The notes beneath the pieces were generated by a model. It saw only the letters and a list, made by a program, of their open reading frames with translations, was not told the origin of the DNA and made no database searches. Below, piece by piece: positions 1-5,948 of a DNA stretch of 10,639 nt. This DNA comes from Candidatus Nitrosopolaris nunavutensis (GTDB taxonomy: Archaea > Thermoproteota > Nitrososphaeria > Nitrososphaerales > Nitrososphaeraceae), in contig DAOM01000048.1 in the NCBI GenBank assembly GCA_002501855.1, positions 5,931 to 16,569 of the forward strand, given 5' to 3'. Position numbers and translations under genes: made by a program. Position 1 is the first letter of the stretch. Every line of letters begins with the position of its first letter.

Positions 1-140
1 ACCTGGAGGGCGTTTATGGGATTTACATTATTTATTGATTATAAATCGTTATAACATCAATCTAAAGCTCACTTACTAAAAATCTCTCAATCCGAAGAAC
101 CATTACGGTTACTCGATGGTAATCCATAAATAACAGAAAA

Positions 141-152
141 AAATATATATAT
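141..152 (+). promoter_or_regulatory. TATA box of the TFB gene
   Basis: An alternating A/T run (aaatatatatat) follows an A-rich stretch that could act as a BRE. Its centre near 147 predicts a transcription start near 173, about 32 nt before the TTG start codon. The TFB mRNA would therefore carry a short leader, unlike most genes in this window. The TSS is inferred from the usual archaeal spacing of about 26 bp. Confidence 0.6.
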
Positions 153-172
153 GAGATGTGTAATTCTGCCGT

Positions 173-207
173 TTTTACGGTGAAGAAATTTTACGGTGAA
201 GAAATTT
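173..207 (+). repeat. Tandem 16-bp duplication in the TFB leader
   Basis: The unit ttttacggtgaagaaa occurs at 173-188 and again, without change, at 189-204, and three further bases (205-207) continue the period. The array runs into the TTG start codon at 206. Each unit contains GGTGA, which can pair with the 3' end of archaeal 16S rRNA; the second copy (195-199) lies 6 nt before the start, a normal Shine-Dalgarno spacing. The predicted TSS is near 173, so nearly the whole leader would be the two copies. Confidence 0.85.
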
Positions 208-1120
208 GGTAAGGGATATTTCAGTATTTAGCGACCGATGTCCACGTTGTGGAAAGGGTCCGATGGTTACCGACAACTCTAGTGGGGAGATGTTTTGCGG
301 CAACTGTGGGTTTGTAGTTACCGAGAGGATTGAGGAGATGGGCCCCGAATGGCGTGCCTTTTCGAAGGAAGAACACGAAGACAGGAGCCGCGCAGGAATT
401 CCGACATCGCTTGCTATGCATGATATGGGTCTTGCGACCATAATTGGTCCAGTAGACAAAGATGCATCAGGAAAGCCATTGTCTGCATCGATGAAGAGTA
501 CGATTGAAAGATTAAGAACGTGGGATAGCAGGAGTCAGGTGCATGAGCCTGTCGACCGCAATTTTAGACAGGCATTTAGTGAGTTGGACAGATTAAAGGA
601 CAAACTTGCTGTTGGCGATGCCGTGATTGAAAAGGCCGCGTATGTGTATAGGAAAGCGCTTGAGAAGGGACTGGTAAGAGGACGCTCAATCTCTGCTTTG
701 GTGGCCGCCGCACTTTATGCTGCATGCCGTGACACTGAAACTCCCCGGACGTTAAAAGATATTGCTAATGCTAGTAATATCAAGAAAAAAGATGTTGCGC
801 GTTGTTACAGGTTACTTATTAGAGAACTGGACCTGAAGATGCCAGTAGTCGATCCGGTGAAGTGTGTCGCACGGATTGCTAGTAAAGCCGGTTTGTCTGA
901 AAAGACAAAACGCAAAGCTCTAGATATTCTAAAGAGAGCCGAAGAAGGTAAAATTTCGGCGGGCAAAGATCCAATGGGGCTAGCCGCTGCTGCCTTGTAT
1001 GTAGCGTGTGTGATGAACGGTGAGAACAAGACACAGAAGGACGTGGCCGAAGCAGCTGGAGTAACAGAAGTCACTATTAGAAATCGGTATAAAGGCTTAA
1101 AACTGCACCTTAAACTCTAG
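206..1120 (+). CDS. tfb: Transcription initiation factor B (TFB/TFIIB)
   Basis: Archaeal TFIIB homologue: it binds the TBP-TATA complex and the BRE, recruits RNA polymerase and helps open the promoter. The 304-aa product has the normal full length. The N-terminal zinc ribbon uses C12, C15, C31 and C34 (CPRC and CGNC). A B-reader/linker follows around residues 45-110, with the conserved GPEWRAF and DRSRAG patches. Two cyclin-like repeats follow at about 115-210 and 212-300; the second carries the helix-turn-helix that reads the BRE (VAEAAGVTEVTIRNRYK). The start is TTG at 206: a stop lies in frame at 197-199 and no ATG or GTG precedes the zinc ribbon, and the MVRD start resembles thaumarchaeal TFBs as I remember them. 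A GGTGA at 195-199 is a plausible ribosome binding site. The next gene is convergent, so TFB is probably monocistronic. Confidence 0.97.
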   Translation: MVRDISVFSDRCPRCGKGPMVTDNSSGEMFCGNCGFVVTERIEEMGPEWRAFSKEEHEDRSRAGIPTSLAMHDMGLATIIGPVDKDASGKPLSASMKSTIERLRTWDSRSQVHEPVDRNFRQAFSELDRLKDKLAVGDAVIEKAAYVYRKALEKGLVRGRSISALVAAALYAACRDTETPRTLKDIANASNIKKKDVARCYRLLIRELDLKMPVVDPVKCVARIASKAGLSEKTKRKALDILKRAEEGKISAGKDPMGLAAAALYVACVMNGENKTQKDVAEAAGVTEVTIRNRYKGLKLHLKL

Positions 1121-1200
1121 GCATCGATTTAGGTCTTCCTTCCATTTTTACTCGACCAATCTATCTAGTTGCCCAATAATCACCTACAAGTCCGAGCAGA

Positions 1201-1255
1201 GCAGGTTCGATGATCTGCCCTAACTTGGTTGCTCTTTCCTTGGGTTAGGAAGTTA
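1201..1255. other. Stem-loops between convergent TFB and aIF1 genes
   Basis: The 148-bp spacer 1121-1268 separates two convergent genes. It holds a short hairpin (GCAGGT 1201-1206 with ATCTGC 1213-1218, one G-T pair). Next come two overlapping inverted repeats: CCTAAC 1219-1224 with GTTAGG 1244-1249, and TAACTT 1221-1226 with AAGTTA 1250-1255, which exclude each other. A T-run (catttttac, about 1144-1151) just after the TFB stop could end TFB transcription. Whether the stem-loops act as mRNA 3' ends or belong to a small RNA cannot be told from sequence. No tRNA or clear C/D-box RNA fits here. Confidence 0.3.
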
Positions 1256-1268
1256 CTGTGAGGCTCGC

Positions 1269-1577
1269 CTATTGCACTTCTATAGCAGCATCATTAAAGC
1301 CAAGCTTTACCAAGTATCCCTTCACATCATCCCTATGGTCACCTTGGAGCATAATGAAACCGTCTTTAGCGGTCCCGCCACAAGCAAATCTGCTCTTTAG
1401 TTCCTTAATGATGCGTTGAATATCACTCAATTTTGGATCAATCCCTTCAATCATGGTGGTCGTCTTAGAAAATCGCCTCGTTTCTAGGCGGACTACAACT
1501 CGAGTGTCTTCCTTATCCAGTTCACCACAAGCACACAGATCATCCGGCAAGCCACAATTCTTGCATATAACCGCCAT
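1269..1577 (-). CDS. Translation initiation factor aIF1 (SUI1 family)
   Basis: The small-subunit factor aIF1/SUI1 helps select the start codon in the archaeal initiation complex. The 102-aa product has an N-terminal zinc-knuckle-like segment (C5, C8, C15, C17). The SUI1 fold follows from about residue 24 (TRVVVRLETRRFSKTTTMIEGID). The typical FACGGT turn is at 64-69, and the RNA-contacting segment GFIMLQGDHRDDVKGYL is at 73-89. The length is normal for the archaeal family. The ATG at 1577 is supported by a TTAATAA box about 33 bp upstream on the same strand. It is convergent with TFB and divergent from the p27-like gene. Nothing is missing. Confidence 0.95.
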   Translation of the reverse strand: MAVICKNCGLPDDLCACGELDKEDTRVVVRLETRRFSKTTTMIEGIDPKLSDIQRIIKELKSRFACGGTAKDGFIMLQGDHRDDVKGYLVKLGFNDAAIEVQ

Positions 1578-1606
1578 CTTTTAGTAAACTATCTTCCCAA
1601 CTGTTC

Positions 1607-1613
1607 TTATTAA
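1607..1613 (-). promoter_or_regulatory. Probable TATA box of the aIF1 gene
   Basis: On the minus strand this reads TTAATAA, centred about 33 bp before the aIF1 ATG. A start of transcription about 26 bp downstream would leave a leader of only about 6 nt. The assignment rests on spacing and A/T content alone. Confidence 0.45.
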
Positions 1614-1733
1614 GCCTTGCCCGCTCTCGTTTTAACTTGAAACTAGTGTGCATAATGATCTGTGTGACGTTAAGAGAGTCAATTAGATAAAGAATGCCTA
1701 TAGCAAAAAAGATATTGCGCTATTGGGTATTGT

Positions 1734-2147
1734 ATGCCAACATCAATGGTTATTCGACATAATAACAAGCAGAATTCAGGTAAGTTAAAAGACGCAGCAT
1801 CTTTGCTTTTGAAAGGGGGGACCCTTATTAACGATCCTTGTCCCTCGTGCATCGGCGTCCAAGTCAGGTTCCAGAATGAGAATATTTGCATAAATGGCTG
1901 CAATCCACAGGATATTGTCGGACAGTCCACTCTAACAGAATCAGCTGATAATAAAGGAAACTTGAATAGGAATACAAATAGAGGCCTAGCAAAGTCGATA
2001 ATTCAAGAAAAAATAATGATTCTAATCCAACTACTCAAGGACGAGAATGATATCTCGGCGCAGAAGTTAAAAGCGGATCTCATTGAAATCTATCTAAGGA
2101 TTCTGGAGAAGACTGCAGCTCTTGAAGACCCAAGATACCAAGGTTAA
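1734..2147 (+). CDS. Autoantigen-p27-like zinc-ribbon protein
   Basis: The 137-aa protein matches the pattern of the Sjogren's syndrome/scleroderma autoantigen 1 (p27) family, widespread in archaea and of unknown biochemical role. Residues 17-31 (KLKDAASLLLKGGTL) are the usual amphipathic lead-in. The zinc ribbon uses C36 and C39 (CPSC), then C52 and C56 (CINGC). The second knuckle is therefore C-x3-C instead of the usual C-x2-C. A polar linker (about 57-85) leads to a helical, possibly coiled-coil C-terminus (about 85-130, rich in L, I, K and E). The start could be ATG 1734 or the in-frame ATG 1746. A weak A/T-rich box near 1705-1713 would give a leaderless start at 1734. The gene is followed by a T-rich stretch (about 2146-2163) that may stop transcription. 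It is divergent from aIF1 and upstream of Sec61-beta, with its own gap of 166 bp. Confidence 0.8.
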   Translation: MPTSMVIRHNNKQNSGKLKDAASLLLKGGTLINDPCPSCIGVQVRFQNENICINGCNPQDIVGQSTLTESADNKGNLNRNTNRGLAKSIIQEKIMILIQLLKDENDISAQKLKADLIEIYLRILEKTAALEDPRYQG

Positions 2148-2252
2148 TTAATTTTCTATCTTTAAAATACAACGACAATAAGAATAAACCTGAAACTTCT
2201 ACGATCGGTCTGAAGACATTTACGATGGACTTTAATGACAAAAATACTTTAC

Positions 2253-2270
2253 AGGCTAACCAATTAGCCT
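2253..2270 (+). repeat. Inverted repeat upstream of the Sec61-beta TATA box
   Basis: AGGCTAA (2253-2259) and TTAGCCT (2264-2270) form a perfect 7-bp inverted repeat around the spacer CCAA. It ends 10 bp before the TATA box, at or just upstream of the BRE position. A dimeric regulator site is one explanation; the end of an upstream transcript is another. Confidence 0.4.
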
Positions 2271-2280
2271 AAACGGAATG

Positions 2281-2289
2281 TATTTAAAG
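2281..2289 (+). promoter_or_regulatory. TATA box of the Sec61-beta gene
   Basis: TATTTAAAG is centred 29 bp before the ATG at 2314. This predicts a leaderless or near-leaderless mRNA and argues against the in-frame ATG at 2278, which lies upstream of the box. Confidence 0.7.
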
Positions 2290-2313
2290 CCGACTATCGA
2301 CACTCCGGGTTAC

Positions 2314-2481
2314 ATGAGCAAGAAAAAGAACGCTCCTCTGCCAGCTTCAAGTGCAGGATTGTTGAGGTTCTTTGAAGATGAGACCAAAGGAGTTAAGATA
2401 AAGCCTGAGATCGTTCTCGGTGTCACAGGCGGCCTCATCGGTATATCTATCTTGATAAGGATTTTGTTTCCGGTCGGCTGA
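2314..2481 (+). CDS. secG: Preprotein translocase Sec61-beta (SecG homologue)
   Basis: This is the small third subunit of the archaeal SecYE-beta channel, a single-span tail-anchored protein of the cytoplasmic membrane. The 55-aa product has the family features in order: a basic start (MSKKK), the AGLLRFFEDETKGVKIKPE segment at 14-32, and one transmembrane helix at about 33-53. The ATG at 2314 is preferred over the in-frame ATG 36 nt upstream, because the TATA box lies between them and 55 aa is the usual family length. Its TGA stop (2479-2481) is 6 nt before the deduced start of DUF2070 in the same frame, so the two are almost certainly co-transcribed and perhaps translationally coupled. Confidence 0.93.
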   Translation: MSKKKNAPLPASSAGLLRFFEDETKGVKIKPEIVLGVTGGLIGISILIRILFPVG

Positions 2482-2494
2482 CGACGTACGTCAG
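2478..2494 (+). repeat. Stem-loop over the Sec61-beta stop and DUF2070 start
   Basis: CTGACG (2478-2483) can pair with CGTCAG (2489-2494) around a 5-nt loop. The same DNA also contains the perfect 10-bp palindrome GACGTACGTC (2483-2492). The stem includes the TGA stop of Sec61-beta, and the 3' arm with the loop edge contains the deduced ACG start of DUF2070. An effect on coupling or start choice is inference. Confidence 0.5.
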
Positions 2495-4251
2495 ATTCGA
2501 ACAGCGTATCTGTTATCCATAGAAGATGGTCCTTTACTAGATTAAATCCCTCATCGTATAAGATATCATATCTCATCTCGCTGCTCGGAACAGCTGTTGT
2601 TATTGTTTTGTCTTATACTAATATATTTAAGACAGACCTATCAATGCTAGCGCTTCATCTCCCTCTCGGTCTAGCCGCAATGACGGGTTCAGTCTTTCTG
2701 GATTTTTATGCTCTGCGAGGAAGGTCCCTCAATAAAATCACAAAGGTTTTTCATGTCTCGGCATTCGCGTCTCTGCTTTGGGCCCTAACCATAATTCTCG
2801 GAATAGTTTTTCACACATTACTTTCAAAGACAACAAGTCCCACTAATTATGTAGTTGAGGGAATGCTACTAGCAGTTGGTATGCGCATCGGGATTTTCGT
2901 GTCTGTATTCGGTACGGACATCCCTAGATCTATACTTTCGGCATTCATTCAGCCCGTCCTTCTAATGTTGGCCTTTGTGCCTTTGGGTTTCTATCAATCT
3001 ATGCTGTCAATGACCCCAGGATTTGCTTATGGTTCAATTTTCATAATCCTATCTCTGGCATGGGCTCGGTTGGCTGATAAGGCCGGAAGCCCCTCTGTCA
3101 ACAGCACATTTAATGTCTTACAAGCATTTCTGGCTGCCTGGACAGAAAATAGCTCGGACAGAATGGAAGAGATTGCTGAGGCTCGATCTCATAAGGAAAA
3201 GGTGATTACATATATTGCAAAGTTCAAATCGCCAAGTGCTCAGGTATCTATTATTCTTCCAGACTTGCATCCCGGTCCGTTCAAACCGATAGGGGGTAGT
3301 AACCTGCCGTATCTTCTATATTCAGAATACTCGAGAAATGCCTTGATTCTCCACGGTGTGTCTAATCATTCACGAAATATCCCCTCCAAGTCAGAAGTCG
3401 ATAACTATATTCGAACCCTTTCTCACGCAACGGTTTCAGAAAGGTGCGAAACAGGCACTATTCCATTCCAGACTAAGAGTGGAAGAAGCACAGCAACTGG
3501 AATTATTTTTGGCGACACCGCCATAGTTATTCTCTCCATGGCACCCGTGGGAATGGAAGATGTGCCTGAAAGCATACGACTAGCCTTAGAAAAATATTCT
3601 TTCCATCTCGGCCTGAAGCATATTCTTGTGGTTGACAGTCATAACGCAATGGGAGAGGAGCTGAAAAAATCAGATTGTGAGAGTCTATTGTCAGCAGGAG
3701 AAATCTGCTTGAAAGAATTGATTAATGCTCCCAGATATGGATTCAAAGTAGGATATGCCAACTTGGATGATATTTCCTGCAACACGACGGGATTAATGGA
3801 AGAACTAGGACAATCAGGACTCGCAACTATTGTCTTTGAGGTCACTGGCAATCAATATGTCATTGGATGGGCTGATTCGAATAACATGGATAATAGTCTA
3901 CGAGATAATATCATTACCAAGTTATCTCGGAATGGAATTCAAACACTTGAACTCTGTACTTCAGATACACATTCTACTTCTGGAAAGAGAACGCGGCAAG
4001 GATACTACGCCCTCGGCAAGACAAGCAACCATGACGATATTGCAGAAATTTATCTTCAGCTGTCAAAAAAGTCTATTGAGAAAGCCGCCTCGGCTGGCTT
4101 TGAGTTGTTATCATCGGAATCAATGATCAAAGTAATGGGTAATCGACAATTCGATGATTACGCATTTGCTCTTAACAAATCTATGAATATAACCAAAATT
4201 TTCCTTGCTATTACTTCTGCCGTTTTTTTTGCAACATTAATTTTGTCCTAA
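2488..4251 (+). CDS. DUF2070 membrane protein, ACG start deduced
   Basis: An archaeal multi-spanning membrane protein of unknown function. Counted from the ACG at 2488 it has 587 aa. Six hydrophobic helices lie within about residues 26-195. A large soluble part follows, with conserved-looking D-x-H-P-G-P-F (about 259-265), HGVSNHSRNIPS (about 289-300) and VVDSHNAMG (about 381-389), whose His and Asp residues suggest a metal or phosphate site. A last helix lies at about 568-587. The first standard start codon is TTG at 2608. However, the open frame continues upstream to the Sec61-beta stop and encodes IHRRWSF and NPSSYK, which resemble the N-terminus of thaumarchaeal DUF2070 proteins as I remember them, plus the first helix. 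That stretch has no ATG, GTG or TTG. ACG followed by TCA-GAT fits an expected MSD start, so it is either a rare ACG start or an ATG changed at 2489. It is downstream of Sec61-beta in one operon. Confidence 0.82.
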   Translation, partial: TSDSNSVSVIHRRWSFTRLNPSSYKISYLISLLGTAVVIVLSYTNIFKTDLSMLALHLPLGLAAMTGSVFLDFYALRGRSLNKITKVFHVSAFASLLWALTIILGIVFHTLLSKTTSPTNYVVEGMLLAVGMRIGIFVSVFGTDIPRSILSAFIQPVLLMLAFVPLGFYQSMLSMTPGFAYGSIFIILSLAWARLADKAGSPSVNSTFNVLQAFLAAWTENSSDRMEEIAEARSHKEKVITYIAKFKSPSAQVSIILPDLHPGPFKPIGGSNLPYLLYSEYSRNALILHGVSNHSRNIPSKSEVDNYIRTLSHATVSERCETGTIPFQTKSGRSTATGIIFGDTAIVILSMAPVGMEDVPESIRLALEKYSFHLGLKHILVVDSHNAMGEELKKSDCESLLSAGEICLKELINAPRYGFKVGYANLDDISCNTTGLMEELGQSGLATIVFEVTGNQYVIGWADSNNMDNSLRDNIITKLSRNGIQTLELCTSDTHSTSGKRTRQGYYALGKTSNHDDIAEIYLQLSKKSIEKAASAGFELLSSESMIKVMGNRQFDDYAFALNKSMNITKIFLAITSAVFFATLILS

Positions 4252-4269
4252 ACCTCTTTTTAGGTATAA

Positions 4270-4344
4270 TGGATGGGGAGAGATTTGAACTCTCGGTCAC
4301 CTGTGTGTGAGACAGGTATCATAACCAGGCTAGACCACCCATCC
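4270..4344 (-). tRNA. tRNA-Val, anticodon CAC
   Basis: The minus strand folds as a full cloverleaf. The acceptor stem GGATGGG pairs with CCCATCC and the discriminator base is A. The D arm is GTC with GAT. The anticodon stem CCTGT/ACAGG encloses the loop CTCACAC, which places CAC at 34-36 (reads GTG, valine). The T arm is GAGAG-TTCAAAT-CTCTC. No intron and no encoded CCA are present. The gene is 18 bp from the convergent DUF2070 stop. Possible TATA elements lie near 4389-4394 or 4401-4408. It shares its strand with ahcY, which ends about 107 bp upstream. Confidence 0.97.
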
Positions 4345-4451
4345 AACTACTTCTGGAATCAACGCCCCTCACGAATCAACCATGAAACAATATGTGGGTA
4401 TTAATATCTTGAGACCGTGTTAGCAGTAACATGTCTGTGCTGTGCTAAGGT

Positions 4452-5708
4452 CTATGTTCCTTCACTGAATCCCTCCAAGTATAGCCTTTGATCGTCTGTC
4501 AGGGCGTCAATGTGGATTCCCATAGATTCCAATTTGGCAAGCGCAATTTGGTTGTCTTGGGACCTGTCTATGCCGTATACTAGTGGTTTCAATGAACCTT
4601 TAGATTCCGCAAGTTTCATTACCGATAAAAATTGATTAGCGAAACTCATATCCATAACTTCCGAGGGATGGCCTTCGGCCGCTGCCAAGTTTACCAATCG
4701 TCCCTCACCAATCAAATAGATTCTGCTACCACTCTTCAAATTATATTGCACTGTATGCTCGTTAACTTGTCTTGGGCTTGTAGATTGTGCCTCTATAGCT
4801 GGGATGGAGATTTCTACGTTGAAGTGACCTGCGTTAGCGAGGATTGCGCCATCTTTCATCCTTGAAATATCCCCTCCGACAATCACATCCTTACAACCCG
4901 TAGTTGTTATGAAGACATCCCCTATCTCGGATGCGCTGATCATTTGCGCAACAGAGAAACCATCCAACTTTGCCTTTAATGCCGCTATCGGATCTACCTC
5001 TGTTACAATAACATTAGCACCCATTCCCGCCGCTCGTTTTGCTATCCCTTTGCCTACGTGCCCGTATCCTGCAACAACCACATTCTTTCCTGCGAACAGG
5101 ATATTCGTTGCACGGATAATTCCATCTAGTGCTGATTGACCAGTACCGTATACGTTGTCAAAATCGTGTTTAGTCTCGGCGTCATTAACTGCTATGATGG
5201 GATACTTCAGCTTACCTGCATTTTGTAACGCGCGTAGTCTAACCACACCTGTGGTTGTTTCTTCTGTGCCACCGTAGATAACGGACTTGGATCCGTTCAT
5301 ATTTTTGTGCATTTCGACGGTCAGGTCCGCGCCATCATCGATTGTAATATTTGGCCGAATACCAATTGCAGAATTGATATCCTCATAGTACTCCTTTGTG
5401 GAGATTCCCCGTCTTGCAAACACCGAAATGTTTTCGTCAATAGCCAGGGAAGCAGCCACATCGTCTTGAGTGCTGAGTGGATTACATCCGCACCAAGAGA
5501 TCTCCGCACCAACTGACTGGAGTACTCTTACTAGTACGCCTGTCTCTTTTGTTACGTGTAAACAGCCTGCGATCTTCGTGCCTTTAAGCGGTTTTTCGCT
5601 CTCGTATTTATGTTTTAACGCGACAAGTACAGGCATGTGAACCTCAGCCCAATCTATTCTCTTCTTTCCCTCAGCTGCCAAAGAGGTATCCTTAACATGA
5701 TAATTCAT
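4452..5708 (-). CDS. ahcY: Adenosylhomocysteinase (SAH hydrolase)
   Basis: A cytoplasmic NAD-dependent enzyme that reversibly splits S-adenosylhomocysteine into adenosine and homocysteine, removing the product inhibitor of methyltransferases. From ATG 5708 the product has 418 aa. Visible motifs are HVTKETGVL (51-59), CGCNPLSTQDDVAASLA (73-89), GGTEETTTG (146-154), and NDAETKHDFDNVYG (175-188) with the substrate/NAD-site K180, D184 and N185. The Rossmann loop is GYGHVGKG (214-221), followed by NAGHFNVEI (292-300) and AAAEGHPSEVMDMSFANQ (342-359). It ends in LEGFSEGT and lacks the long Lys/Tyr tail of eukaryotic enzymes, as in other archaeal forms. ATG 5708 is chosen over an in-frame TTG at 5717, because a TATA-like box is centred 26 bp from the ATG but only 17 bp from the TTG. 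All key residues are present. Confidence 0.97.
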   Translation of the reverse strand: MNYHVKDTSLAAEGKKRIDWAEVHMPVLVALKHKYESEKPLKGTKIAGCLHVTKETGVLVRVLQSVGAEISWCGCNPLSTQDDVAASLAIDENISVFARRGISTKEYYEDINSAIGIRPNITIDDGADLTVEMHKNMNGSKSVIYGGTEETTTGVVRLRALQNAGKLKYPIIAVNDAETKHDFDNVYGTGQSALDGIIRATNILFAGKNVVVAGYGHVGKGIAKRAAGMGANVIVTEVDPIAALKAKLDGFSVAQMISASEIGDVFITTTGCKDVIVGGDISRMKDGAILANAGHFNVEISIPAIEAQSTSPRQVNEHTVQYNLKSGSRIYLIGEGRLVNLAAAEGHPSEVMDMSFANQFLSVMKLAESKGSLKPLVYGIDRSQDNQIALAKLESMGIHIDALTDDQRLYLEGFSEGT

Positions 5709-5728
5709 ATGCTCCAAACAAGCGGCCC

Positions 5729-5739
5729 TATACTTTAAG
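5729..5739 (-). promoter_or_regulatory. TATA box of ahcY
   Basis: The minus strand reads CTTAAAGTATA, centred about 26 bp before the ATG at 5708. This predicts a leaderless ahcY mRNA and fixes the start codon. It leaves no transcribed leader for a riboswitch. Confidence 0.65.
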
Positions 5740-5828
5740 GATACTGAATACTCGGGCGTACCTGCGATAGTGAATGTAGAAGTTGCCAGGGAACGGACGT
5801 TTACTGGCTATAGTACTAGTAATACTTG

Positions 5829-5862
5829 TTGGAATGATTCATGTACGCCATAATCATTCCAA
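5829..5862. repeat. 11-bp perfect inverted repeat upstream of ahcY
   Basis: TTGGAATGATT (5829-5839) and AATCATTCCAA (5852-5862) are exact inverse copies around 12 bp. The repeat lies in the 240-bp gap between the PRTase stop and the ahcY start, about 90 bp upstream of the ahcY TATA box. No T-run follows on the minus strand, so a simple terminator for the PRTase gene is less likely than a binding site or an RNA hairpin in its 3' end. The gap also holds small palindromes around 5811-5820 (TAGTACTA, ACTAGT). Confidence 0.6.
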
Positions 5863-5948
5863 ATCAACTATCTGATATTTTGTCGTGTCGAATTCCTAGA
5901 ATGAATAACGGCAACTCTTACTATGTCCCTAGATACTAAAGAAGAGAT

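Noticed and set aside
3..38. Short open stretch ending in TGA as the 3' tail of an upstream gene
   Set aside because: Only 11 codons remain, and no family could be recognised from them.
1200..1220. tRNA-like T-arm with GGTTCGAT
   Set aside because: No acceptor, D or anticodon stem could be found around it.
2278..2313. ATG at 2278 as the Sec61-beta start
   Set aside because: The TATA box lies downstream of it, and the 12 extra residues do not belong to the family.
2479..2481. TGA read as selenocysteine joining Sec61-beta to DUF2070
   Set aside because: Selenocysteine decoding is not known to me in Nitrososphaerota, no SECIS-like element was recognised, and both proteins are complete as separate units.
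2617..2632. TATA-like ATATATTTAA inside DUF2070
   Set aside because: It is within coding sequence, and its predicted TSS (about 2650) would fall after the ATG at 2644; likely chance in A/T-rich DNA.
5709..5717. TTG start for ahcY adding three residues
   Set aside because: The TATA box would be only 17 bp from the TTG but is 26 bp from the ATG at 5708.
5709..5948. SAH riboswitch upstream of ahcY
   Set aside because: No match to the known SAH riboswitch pattern was recognised, and the TATA box position leaves no transcribed leader.
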